A stretch of DNA of 13,849 bases from NCBI GenBank assembly GCA_023387235.1, contig JAEWIJ010000091.1, positions 1-13,849 of the forward strand, written 5' to 3'. The first letter of the stretch is position 1. Each line of letters starts with the position of its first letter. The translations under genes were made by a program, and so were the position numbers. The DNA comes from Pseudomonadota bacterium (GTDB lineage: Bacteria > Pseudomonadota > Alphaproteobacteria > Rhizobiales > Hyphomicrobiaceae). The notes beneath the pieces are model-generated. The model did not search any database, was not told the origin of the DNA, and was given only the letters and a program-made list of their open reading frames with translations. This document shows, one piece after another, positions 1 to 5,779 of this stretch.

Positions 1-205
1 ATCCTAACCTTCTCGCCGTAAGGACGGGGAGAAGTCGCGGTCGCGGCGCGCTCCAAATCCATAAAAGACGGGGGTTCGGGGGTGTCCCCCGATTGGGGCG
101 TGGGGCGAAAGCCCCGCTCGCGCCGCAGGCGCGATCCGTTTCCGCGTGCGCCACGCGCGCAATCGGGCTACACCGCCTGCCGCAACCAGCCACGAGCCTC
201 ATTCC
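1..205. other. Hairpin-rich leader upstream of prmA
   Basis: No gene is convincing here. Three successive inverted repeats are visible. Positions 9-19 pair with 24-34 (11 positions, one G-G mismatch, loop AAGG). Positions 76-82 pair perfectly with 86-92 around a 3-base loop. Positions 102-106 pair with 111-115 around a GAAA tetraloop. The first resembles the short palindromes common between genes in Bradyrhizobium and relatives (family knowledge, not searched). None is followed by a T run on the plus strand, so none is a canonical intrinsic terminator. They may be intergenic repeats, or belong to a gene that ends left of the window. I found no clear promoter for prmA. Confidence 0.5.
9..34. 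repeat. Short palindromic intergenic repeat (rhizobial type)
   Basis: An 11-position inverted repeat with one mismatch flanks a 4-base AAGG loop. The CTTCTC...GAGAAG outer arms and CCGT/ACGG inner arms resemble palindromes scattered through intergenic DNA of Hyphomicrobiales genomes. No second copy was noticed in this window, so the repeat status rests on resemblance rather than on counted copies. Confidence 0.4.
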
Positions 206-1096
206 ATGCACCGCGCTCGCATTACGGTCGACGACACGAGCGCGGCGCGCACGATCGCGGCGCTCATCGAAGAGTCGGTGACACTGACGCCGCTCGCCGT
301 GAGCCTGTTCGAAGCGCCCGGCGATGGCTGGGATGTGTATGCCTATTTCGAGGACGCGGTCGACGCCGCCGATATCTCCGCGCTCATCGACGACGCCGAC
401 ATCCGCAGCGCCCATATCGTGGTCGAGCCTGTTCCAGACGAGAACTGGGTTGCCGTCAGCCAGGCCGGCCTACCCCCGGTCGCTGCCGGACGTTTTCTCG
501 TGCACGGCAGTCATGATCGCGCCATCGGGCGGTTGAAGCGCGATGCCATCGAGATCGATGCGGGCGAGGCCTTCGGCACGGCGCATCATGCAACGACGCT
601 CGGCTGCCTGCTGGCAATCGATCGCCTGACGCGCAACCGGCAATTCCGGCGCGTGCTCGATCTCGGCTGCGGCTCAGGTGTGCTGGCGATTGCGGCCGCG
701 CGCGTGCTGCCGAAGGCAGCCATCATCGCCAGCGACTTCGATCCCGAAGCGGTGCGCGTCGCGCGCGAGAACGTGCGCAAGAATGGACTTGCCGGCCGGA
801 TTGCCGTCGTGCCGGCGCTGGGCCTCGACCATCCGGCCCTTCGCCGTCGCGCGCCGTTCGATCTGGTCATTGCGAACATCCTCGCCGAGCCGCTGATCAG
901 CATGGCACAAAGACTGGCGGGCGTGATCCCGCCGCGCGGCATCGTGGTGCTCTCGGGCATCCTGCAGTCGCAGGCGGCGGCCGTGCTGGCGGCCTATCAT
1001 GCGGCGGGGTTCGCGCGCGTCCGCACGGACCGGCTGAACGGCTGGGTGAGCCTGACGCTGGGGCGCCAGGCCTCCACGGGATTGGACGACGCCTGA
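206..1096 (+). CDS. prmA: Ribosomal protein L11 methyltransferase (PrmA)
   Basis: PrmA is a cytoplasmic SAM-dependent enzyme that methylates lysines and the N-terminus of ribosomal protein L11. The 296-residue product is a normal length. The N-terminal part (about 1-90) is the L11-recognition region. The methyltransferase domain follows, with the GEAFGTAHHATT segment at 120-131, SAM-binding motif I DLGCGSG at 152-158, an acidic residue after the next strand (ASDFDP), and NILAEPL at 224-230, the PrmA equivalent of the NPPY catalytic motif. The ATG at 206 is chosen because the family begins close to it. The in-frame ATG at 146 would add 20 Arg/His/Pro-rich residues unlike the family. Neither start has a good Shine-Dalgarno sequence. 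It is followed by tRNA-Gln with no obvious operon partner. The family assignment is secure; the exact start is less so. Confidence 0.93.
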   Translation: MHRARITVDDTSAARTIAALIEESVTLTPLAVSLFEAPGDGWDVYAYFEDAVDAADISALIDDADIRSAHIVVEPVPDENWVAVSQAGLPPVAAGRFLVHGSHDRAIGRLKRDAIEIDAGEAFGTAHHATTLGCLLAIDRLTRNRQFRRVLDLGCGSGVLAIAAARVLPKAAIIASDFDPEAVRVARENVRKNGLAGRIAVVPALGLDHPALRRRAPFDLVIANILAEPLISMAQRLAGVIPPRGIVVLSGILQSQAAAVLAAYHAAGFARVRTDRLNGWVSLTLGRQASTGLDDA

Positions 1097-1142
1097 CAGG
1101 CTTGCGCCCCAGGGCGGTGCTTGATAAGAGGGGCCTCCCGGC

Positions 1143-1161
1143 GCGCCGGCCCGACCGGCGC
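1143..1161 (+). terminator. Possible weak terminator hairpin after prmA
   Basis: A perfect 7-bp GC stem (1143-1149 with 1155-1161) encloses the loop CCCGA between the prmA stop and tRNA-Gln. It is followed by CTGTT rather than a T run, so intrinsic termination is uncertain. It might instead separate the prmA transcript from the tRNA by structure alone. Confidence 0.3.
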
Positions 1162-1165
1162 CTGT

Positions 1166-1239
1166 TGGGGGATCGTCTAATGGTAGGACTGCAGACTCTG
1201 ACTCTGCCTGTCTAGGTTCGAATCCTAGTCCCCCAGCCA
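1166..1239 (+). tRNA. tRNA-Gln (anticodon CTG)
   Basis: The cloverleaf is complete. The acceptor stem 1166-1172 pairs with 1229-1235 over seven perfect pairs, with the U1-A72 pair typical of tRNA-Gln. The D arm carries AATGGTA in its loop. The anticodon stem GCAGA/TCTGC (1191-1195 with 1203-1207) encloses loop CTCTGAC, giving anticodon CTG at 1198-1200, which reads CAG. The T arm CTAGG-TTCGAAT-CCTAG is canonical. The discriminator base is G at 1236 and the CCA end is encoded (1237-1239). Each of these agrees with bacterial glutamine tRNAs. It appears as a single gene between prmA and the DUF2189 gene, with no other tRNA visible. Confidence 0.97.
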
Positions 1240-1340
1240 CATTTTCCGCCGCTCTCAATTCTCTGCCGCATCAATACCTTCCAGATGCTCCGCTGGCATC
1301 TGCCGCCTCGAGGCGCTCGCCCGCCGAAAGGCCCTGCTGT

Positions 1341-1357
1341 GCCCGGCTTGGCCGGGC
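1341..1357. other. GC-rich hairpin between tRNA-Gln and the DUF2189 gene
   Basis: A perfect 7-bp inverted repeat, GCCCGGC and GCCGGGC, flanks loop TTG. It lies about 100 bases after the tRNA and is followed by GGGACTC, without a T run. It could help release or process the tRNA transcript, or be leader structure of the downstream gene; the sequence does not decide. Nothing else stands out in 1240-1469. Confidence 0.35.
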
Positions 1358-1469
1358 GGGACTCTCGCCGAGCTGAGGCCCGGCATGGCTCCCCTCGCAA
1401 CCTCCAGGGACATACGAGCGTTGCCGCCTCGGGGACACATCTCGAGAGACAAGAGGGCCCGGACCAATC

Positions 1470-1475
1470 AGGAGG
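1470..1475 (+). promoter_or_regulatory. Strong Shine-Dalgarno fixing the DUF2189 gene start
   Basis: AGGAGG sits five bases before the ATG at 1481. It decides that start over an in-frame ATG at 1385, whose 32 extra residues are charged and unlike a membrane-protein N-terminus. Confidence 0.8.
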
Positions 1476-1480
1476 TCCAG

Positions 1481-2284
1481 ATGTCCACCGACGACATGAT
1501 CATGCCACTGGCACGCACGGATGAGCTGCCGGTGGTGCGCACGATCGGGTTCCACGATTTGCGACAAGCGCTGGCCAACGGCCTTTCAGACTTCCTAGCC
1601 ATGCCGACGCACGTGGTCTTCCTCAGCCTGATCTATCCCATTGCCGGCGTGAGCCTCTGGTTTGCCACCGCCGGGCTCGACCTTCTGGCTTTGCTCTATC
1701 CGCTGGCAACCGGATTTGCCCTGCTGGGCCCGTTCGCCGCGATCGGACTTTATGAGCTGAGCCGCCGCCGCGAGATGCATCTCGATACGTCGTGGCGACA
1801 TGCCTTCGATGTCCTGCACTCGCCGTCTCTCGGTCCGATCCTTCTGCTCGGGCTGCTCCTGATTGTCGTGTTCCTGACCTGGATCGCGGTCGCGCACGGT
1901 ATCTACGTGGCAACCTTTGGCGGCCACGAGCCCGAAACGCTCAGCGCTTTCATGTCCAAGGTACTGACAACGGACTCCGGCCGTGACCTGATCGTAGCCG
2001 GCAATCTCGTCGGTGCTGCCTTTGCGGCGTTCGTCTTTGTGATGAGCGTGGTGTCTTTCCCGTTGCTGCTCGAGCGGGACGTTGGAGTGGCGGTCGCCGT
2101 CACCACGTCCCTCAAGGCCGTAGCCGCAAATCCGCTCGTCATGATGTGCTGGGCCGCGACCATCGCCGGCGGATTGCTGATCGGCTCGTTGCCGCTGCTC
2201 GTCGGGCTCGCCGTCGTGATGCCGATCCTCGGCCATGCGAGCTGGCATCTCTATCGGCGCGTCGTCGAGCCACCCGGGCTTTAG
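1481..2284 (+). CDS. DUF2189-family integral membrane protein
   Basis: The 267-residue product is a polytopic inner-membrane protein. A short polar N-terminus (about 1-40), with a conserved-looking TIGFHDLRQALANGLSDF stretch, precedes hydrophobic segments near residues 43-62, 66-90, 118-143, 171-196 and 217-252 (the last long enough for two passes). Charged loops such as ELSRRREMHLD (91-102) lie between. This arrangement, with the F-x-D-x-x-x-A-x-x-x-G-x-x-D start, matches the DUF2189 family of predicted membrane proteins, whose function is unknown. The start is set by AGGAGG five bases upstream. The gene stands alone: the tRNA lies upstream and a convergent small gene begins 24 bases beyond the stop. 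I see no transport or catalytic motif and propose no substrate. Confidence 0.8.
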   Translation: MSTDDMIMPLARTDELPVVRTIGFHDLRQALANGLSDFLAMPTHVVFLSLIYPIAGVSLWFATAGLDLLALLYPLATGFALLGPFAAIGLYELSRRREMHLDTSWRHAFDVLHSPSLGPILLLGLLLIVVFLTWIAVAHGIYVATFGGHEPETLSAFMSKVLTTDSGRDLIVAGNLVGAAFAAFVFVMSVVSFPLLLERDVGVAVAVTTSLKAVAANPLVMMCWAATIAGGLLIGSLPLLVGLAVVMPILGHASWHLYRRVVEPPGL

Positions 2285-2308
2285 CAGGCAGAGGTCGCGT
2301 GGCTCCAA

Positions 2309-2587
2309 CTAGTAGTGGCTTGGGACCGGGCCGCCAGGAGCTTTCATGGGCACGACATTCCAGGAGGAAAGCGCAACGGCTCGGCCTTCGCCCTTGGTGA
2401 CGCAGACCATGTGGCCCTCTGCTGCAAACCAGGCCTGAATGCGCTCCGGCACCGCGACCGAAAGCTTCTCGGCGTCGAGCTCGACAGCGATCGGCCCAGG
2501 AAGATCGGGACTGAGCGCAACGAACACGCCACTCGGCTCCCGTCGAACCGTTACGCGGACAATTTCAGGAAGGAGTTCTCGCTGCAT
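2309..2587 (-). CDS. Small protein, possibly HicB/DUF1902-like
   Basis: This 92-residue protein is not firmly recognised. Residues 9-58 look like a compact alpha/beta fold: IVRVTVRREPSGVFVALSPDLPG, then an acidic stretch and the helix KLSVAVPERIQAWFAAEG. The strand-turn-SPDLPG pattern recalls HicB-type antitoxin or DUF1902 domains, but the usual C-terminal DNA-binding helix is absent and no HicA toxin gene adjoins it. The tail (80-92) is Pro/Gly-rich. Codon use fits the local bias, whereas the overlapping plus-strand frames read as Arg/Cys-rich noise. No strong Shine-Dalgarno precedes the ATG. It converges on the DUF2189 gene with a 24-base gap. It is probably real; its function is unknown. 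Confidence 0.55.
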   Translation of the reverse strand: MQRELLPEIVRVTVRREPSGVFVALSPDLPGPIAVELDAEKLSVAVPERIQAWFAAEGHMVCVTKGEGRAVALSSWNVVPMKAPGGPVPSHY

Positions 2588-2838
2588 GACGGGAGAAGCT
2601 GCCTCGAGACCAAATGGTTCCCTGCTCCGTGAATGATCGATTTAGGCTTCGGCAAGAAAGCAGGCGCTTGGTTGTCGCCAAGCTGAGCCATCAACCCTCG
2701 TTAGAGCCACGAGCCAAGAACACAGACTTGCCGTGGTCCGCCTTGGCTTATCGGCTTCTCCCAAACAGCCGACCAGGCCCGCCTTGCCTTTCCGCCGTGC
2801 GATGCGATGGTACGGCGGTTGGCCAGAGGAGGAGGACG

Positions 2839-3069
2839 ATGGCACGAAACCTTGCGGTCATCATCGCCGCTGCGTTCATCACAACGCCCGATCTTGCGGT
2901 GGCTCAGAGCAAGCAGAACGATCGACCGATCGCGGCAAGCCGTTTCGGCATCTCGATCGACGGCGTGCAAAAACCGAAGTCAAAGGGCCTGAAGTCGTCG
3001 ACCGGCAAAAAGGGCGGCAAGGCGAAGAGCTACCAGCTGCAGAACGCTTGGCCGCGCAAGAATTACTAG
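2839..3069 (+). CDS. Small secreted lysine-rich protein of unknown function
   Basis: The gene encodes 76 residues. The first 22 form a Sec signal peptide: basic MARN, a hydrophobic core LAVIIAAAFI, and an AVA|QS cleavage site. The mature part (about 54 residues) is strongly basic, with GISIDGVQKPKSKG followed by a Lys/Gly/Ser-rich tail ending WPRKNY. It has no cysteine and no domain I recognise. The start is set by a purine-rich GAGGAGGAGG ribosome binding site ending three bases before the ATG. It lies alone between two minus-strand genes, converging with the next. The 251 bases upstream (2588-2838) hold only a weak 6-bp inverted repeat (2666-2671 with 2678-2683) and no clear promoter. A periplasmic location is inferred from the signal peptide only. 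Confidence 0.65.
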   Translation: MARNLAVIIAAAFITTPDLAVAQSKQNDRPIAASRFGISIDGVQKPKSKGLKSSTGKKGGKAKSYQLQNAWPRKNY

Positions 3070-3129
3070 CTCGGCCGCGCGACGTGCGGGCATGCGCGCC
3101 TTCGCGTTTCGCAAATCGCGAGCGCGTCC

Positions 3130-3423
3130 TCACATCTGAGAGGACTTTCCGCGCGCCGGCGACTTCTTGCGCTCGGCGCCATAGCCCTGCTCGCGCAGAT
3201 ACTTGACGCGCTCTTTTGCAACACGGCGGCACGTAACTTCCCACTCCTTCCGCGTCATGTGCGTGGAGCGGTCCCACTGCTTCATGCATTCCTTTACGCG
3301 CGCAGTCTCATCGAGCAGGGTCGCGTCGTAGGTCTGACGCTTCGTGCCTTGCTGGGCCTCGGATGGGGCAGCGGCACCCGCTGCGGAGATAACCACTGCC
3401 GCCAGATAGACCAACGCACGCAT
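3130..3423 (-). CDS. Small secreted two-cysteine protein of unknown function
   Basis: The 97-residue product begins with a signal peptide (MRALVYLAAVVISAAGAAAP, cleavage likely SEA|QQ after residue 23). The mature domain carries KECMKQWDRSTHMTRKEWEV, then TCRRVAKERVKYLREQG, and a basic tail. Cysteines 46 and 65 could form one disulfide and the helices around them look amphipathic. Similar short secreted proteins occur in rhizobial genomes as hypotheticals, in my recollection. The ATG at 3423 is chosen because AAGGAG lies six bases upstream (3430-3435 on the plus strand) and the signal peptide starts there; upstream in-frame sequence to 3594 is not needed. It converges with the lysine-rich protein gene 60 bases away. 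I propose no function. Confidence 0.65.
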   Translation of the reverse strand: MRALVYLAAVVISAAGAAAPSEAQQGTKRQTYDATLLDETARVKECMKQWDRSTHMTRKEWEVTCRRVAKERVKYLREQGYGAERKKSPARGKSSQM

Positions 3424-3599
3424 GTTGCGCTCCTTGGAGCCATGGAAAGAACGCGAGCGCTCACCGTCGCCCAAGCGTCCCGGACAGAAGTGGGGATTAT
3501 TCTCCGCGATCGTGCCCACGCGGCCATCCGGGATTTCCCTGATTCCCCAATGGCCGATCCCCGACGCGAGACGTACGCGGCTTTCCGCGTGCATCAGCT

Positions 3600-3637
3600 C
3601 AAATTAAAATGCCCCGGTCTCGCATGAGGCCGGGGCA
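3600..3637 (-). terminator. Intrinsic terminator of the small Cys/His/Arg-rich protein gene
   Basis: Read on the minus strand, TGCCCCGG (3637-3630) pairs with CCGGGGCA (3617-3610). The stem extends inward through GCCTC/GAGAC-type pairs to a 4-base loop, and is followed by ATTTTAATTT. Stem strength plus the T-rich tail make this a textbook Rho-independent terminator, 27 bases past the stop codon at 3664. Confidence 0.85.
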
Positions 3638-3663
3638 CATCGAGTGATCCTCGATGGTCGAGA

Positions 3664-3942
3664 TCAGTAATCGCAATACCAGATGGGTCCGACCTGCACA
3701 CACGCATTAGGTCGACGGCCCCGGCCATCCCAGCGGCGGCAAGCCCTGCGCTCACCCCAGCGGTTGTGGCGGTGCCAGCCACGCCTGTCACGGCGGCAAT
3801 CACGATGATCGCCATGGACCTGGATCAAATTTGAGCTGACGCCGCCCGGCATCGAGCTCGGCTGCGCCGGCGCAGCCGCCGCCAAGGTCGTGGCCGATGC
3901 GAGCAGACCCGCAGCCGCCAAAGCCTTGAGAATTACTGACAT
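3664..3942 (-). CDS. Small secreted Cys/His/Arg-rich protein
   Basis: The 92-residue product has a signal peptide (hydrophobic residues 3-22, Ala-rich cleavage region LAAAAPAQ). A short linker leads to a compact basic domain with four cysteines (49, 68, 81, 90), many His/Arg/Trp residues (GWHRHNRWGERRACRRWDGRG), and an aromatic end GPIWYCDY. Two disulfides are plausible. Such small secreted proteins with RPN-C and G-P-x-W endings are frequent in Hyphomicrobiales and have no assigned function. The ATG at 3942 has GAGGAG six bases upstream. An EcfG-like promoter 37 bases upstream and a strong terminator downstream make it a single-gene transcription unit. Another minus-strand frame (3594-3815) looks hydrophobic but lacks these signals. 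Confidence 0.75.
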   Translation of the reverse strand: MSVILKALAAAGLLASATTLAAAAPAQPSSMPGGVSSNLIQVHGDHRDCRRDRRGWHRHNRWGERRACRRWDGRGRRPNACVQVGPIWYCDY

Positions 3943-3978
3943 CGATTTCTCCTCTTGAATTCCAACCGGAGCCGAAGG

Positions 3979-4004
3979 AACGCACAATCCGGATCGACGG
4001 TTCC
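3979..4004 (-). promoter_or_regulatory. EcfG-type promoter (GGAAC-N17-CGTT)
   Basis: On the minus strand GGAAC (4004-4000) is followed after exactly 17 bases by CGTT (3982-3979). This matches the consensus of the alphaproteobacterial general-stress sigma factor EcfG (GGAAC, 16-17 bases, CGTT). Transcription would start near 3972, leaving a leader of about 30 bases with the GAGGAG ribosome binding site before the ATG at 3942. The position, spacing and orientation all fit. The ECF sigma factor encoded at 5839 might recognise the same sequence. Confidence 0.65.
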
Positions 4005-4414
4005 CGGAACGATTTGGCGGGCGTCGGGGAAAACCCGGACGCGGCAATGCGCGATCCGTTGACGGCGATCACTTCATGATGCAGCGCGCCGCGCCACCCT
4101 TGACAGTCAGCCTGGAGAGGCCAAGATGAAGAGGTGACGATCGAAGCATCGCGGCGCGTAGAGCTGATGGCAGATGTGCCCGGCCAGAAAGCGCTCCCCG
4201 GTCATCGTAATCGTCGCGTGTGCCAATAGCGCGTGGAGGTTGAATGGAACCACCGCAGAAGGACACAGGCCGGAGCCGAAGGGCGAAGGCACGGTTTGGT
4301 GGCGCAGCCTGATCAGACCAAGCCGAACTCAATCACAATCTGACCAAATCCAACGAGGTCACGCCTCGTAAAATCAGCCCGGCGTCGCTGGGCATGAATC
4401 GGAAGAGATGAAGG

Positions 4415-4454
4415 GCCCCGCTTCACGCACTGCGTGACGGGGCTTTCGCTTTTT
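4415..4454 (+). terminator. Intrinsic terminator, best read on the plus strand
   Basis: GCCCCG (4415-4420) pairs with CGGGGC (4438-4443), and TCACGC (4423-4428) with GCGTGA (4432-4437), around loop ACT with a two-base CT bulge. TTTCGCTTTTT follows at 4444-4454. The T tract is on the plus strand, so it ends a rightward transcript, although no plus-strand gene lies to its left. On the minus strand, where the protease gene ends at 4460, the stem is followed by CCTTCATCTCTTCC, a weaker but possible terminator tail. Confidence 0.7.
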
Positions 4455-4459
4455 CGCCT

Positions 4460-5698
4460 TCAGCAGCCGGGCGGCGCTTCGAACTGCACGAGGCCCCAGC
4501 CGAAGATCGCATCGCGTCCTGGCGCACCAAGATCCTTCGCGCGGGCTCGAAGGCGATCCGCCGCATCGGCGTGGCTTCCTTTGTCGCCGAGGCTCAGCGC
4601 CAACGCCGCAGAAACGAATGGCGCCGCGAAGGACGTGCCATCGACGCGGCTATGGCCGCCGCGCGCCGACGCGACAATCACGCCAACCCCCGGCGCTGCG
4701 AAGTCGATATGCGCGCCGCGGCTCGAGAGACGTGATGGCCGCATCCGCACGTCGACCGCGGACACCGCGAGCACGCCATCGTAACGCGACGGATAACCCG
4801 AGCCGCCGCCATCCGGGCGTCCTGCTGCCGCGACCATGCTCACGCCGCCGGCGGCGACGCGCGCCACCGCATCGGCCATGACCGGATTGGCCGGCCCGCT
4901 GAAGCTCAGGTTGATCACGCGCGCGCCTTGCGCCACGAGCCAATCGAGCGCCGCGACAAGATCGAAGACGTCGGCGGCATCTCCGTTGCCCGCACGATGA
5001 AAGGCATCCACGGCCAGCACGCGGGCGCGCGGCAACACCCCGACAATTGGCGTGCCCGGTTGACCGACGAGCAGGCTCACCACACCCGTTCCGTGCGCGA
5101 CGTCAGAGGGGCGCCGATCCTGGCGGCGCACGGTCGTCGTCGTCAGTTGTGCGCCGGCAAGGCTCGGGTGGCTGGTATCGACGCGCGTATCGATCACACC
5201 GATGCGTGGCGCGATCGCACAGGCCATCAGCGCGGGCTGCCAAGCCGTGATCTCGAAGTGCTCGCAGCGCTCGCGGCAGAGTTCGCCGGTCGGGCGATAA
5301 CGGCTGAGCGCGAAGCGGCGAAAAAGATCATTGCGTGCCGCGAGCGCTCCAGGAGCGAGCCTGCGCATGAGTTGCAGCGCCGATGCGGCCGAGCGGCCCG
5401 GCGGCCCCTCCACGCGCGAGACCGAACCGCGCATGAGCCCTGACGGCACTTCCCGCGCGACACGAAAACCCTGTGCCGCGAGGCGTGCCCGCGCCGCATC
5501 GTCGAGACCGATGATGACGAGCTCGGCGCGGCGACGTGGCCGGTCGTCATCGTCATCGTCGTCGTCGTCGTCATCATCGTCATCGTCATCGTCGGCGTGG
5601 GCGACGCCATCCGGAAGCAGGCCGGGTGCGGCCACGGGCACGGCAAGGGAGAGGATCAGTGCCACGAGGAGCACCTGAAACCAGTTGAAATCGCGCAA
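4460..5698 (-). CDS. Secreted S8 family (subtilisin-like) serine peptidase with poly-Asp tract
   Basis: This predicted exported subtilase has 412 residues. A signal peptide (hydrophobic core 8-24, cleavage AHA|D after 35) is followed by 17 consecutive aspartates (36-52) and RPRRR. Residues about 58-135 may be an inhibitor-like propeptide, and CRERC (141-145) could form a disulfide. The catalytic domain shows all three triad motifs: GVIDTRVDTSHPS (Asp170), AHGTGV (His202) and DGTSFAAP (Ser356). At the oxyanion-hole position, where subtilases carry Asn in AAGN, it reads AAAGR (Arg294), which may lower activity. The start codon is TTG at 5698, with AGAGGA eight bases upstream; the nearest ATG is out of frame. 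The gene is divergent from an ECF sigma/anti-sigma pair across a shared ECF-type promoter element, so it is probably a target of that sigma factor (inference). Confidence 0.88.
   Translation of the reverse strand: MRDFNWFQVLLVALILSLAVPVAAPGLLPDGVAHADDDDDDDDDDDDDDDDDRPRRRAELVIIGLDDAARARLAAQGFRVAREVPSGLMRGSVSRVEGPPGRSAASALQLMRRLAPGALAARNDLFRRFALSRYRPTGELCRERCEHFEITAWQPALMACAIAPRIGVIDTRVDTSHPSLAGAQLTTTTVRRQDRRPSDVAHGTGVVSLLVGQPGTPIVGVLPRARVLAVDAFHRAGNGDAADVFDLVAALDWLVAQGARVINLSFSGPANPVMADAVARVAAGGVSMVAAAGRPDGGGSGYPSRYDGVLAVSAVDVRMRPSRLSSRGAHIDFAAPGVGVIVASARGGHSRVDGTSFAAPFVSAALALSLGDKGSHADAADRLRARAKDLGAPGRDAIFGWGLVQFEAPPGC
5543..5593 (-). repeat. GAY triplet tract encoding 17 aspartates
   Basis: Seventeen consecutive GAC/GAT codons lie immediately after the predicted signal-peptide cleavage site of the S8 peptidase. 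GAC and GAT are mixed, so it is not a pure microsatellite, but replication slippage could still change its length by whole codons without breaking the frame. The product would be a highly acidic segment at the mature N-terminus. Confidence 0.95.
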
Positions 5699-5779
5699 GA
5701 ATTCATTCCTCTTCGCGTTGGCGTCGGACGTCCTCAGCCGTTCGTCCCACCGACGTTTGGACGTTTCTCGAATACTGTC

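Larger units (their letters stand above)
3943..4459. other. 517-base gap with no convincing gene
   Basis: Apart from the EcfG-like promoter (3979-4004) and a terminator (4415-4454), no gene is supported. A minus-strand frame 4107-4292 (GTG start, 61 codons, with MTGERFLAGHICHQLYAPRCFDRH in it) has some protein-like character but no ribosome binding site and no family I recognise. It could be a decayed gene end. A plus-strand frame 4174-4371 is Arg/Ser-rich and unconvincing. TTGACA at 4100-4105 has only a poor -10 partner. A hairpin at 4353-4369 (ACGAGG/CCTCGT) lies before the terminator. A short non-coding transcript of the plus strand is possible but unproven. Confidence 0.4.

Noticed and set aside
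3594..3815. A hydrophobic minus-strand frame overlapping the Cys/His/Arg-rich secreted protein
   Set aside because: It has no ribosome binding site and runs into the terminator. The other frame has a signal peptide, Shine-Dalgarno, promoter and correctly placed terminator.
4174..4371. A plus-strand frame of 65 codons before the rightward terminator
   Set aside because: It has no ribosome binding site, an Arg/Ser/Gln-rich composition and no recognisable pattern. The terminator alone does not make it a gene.
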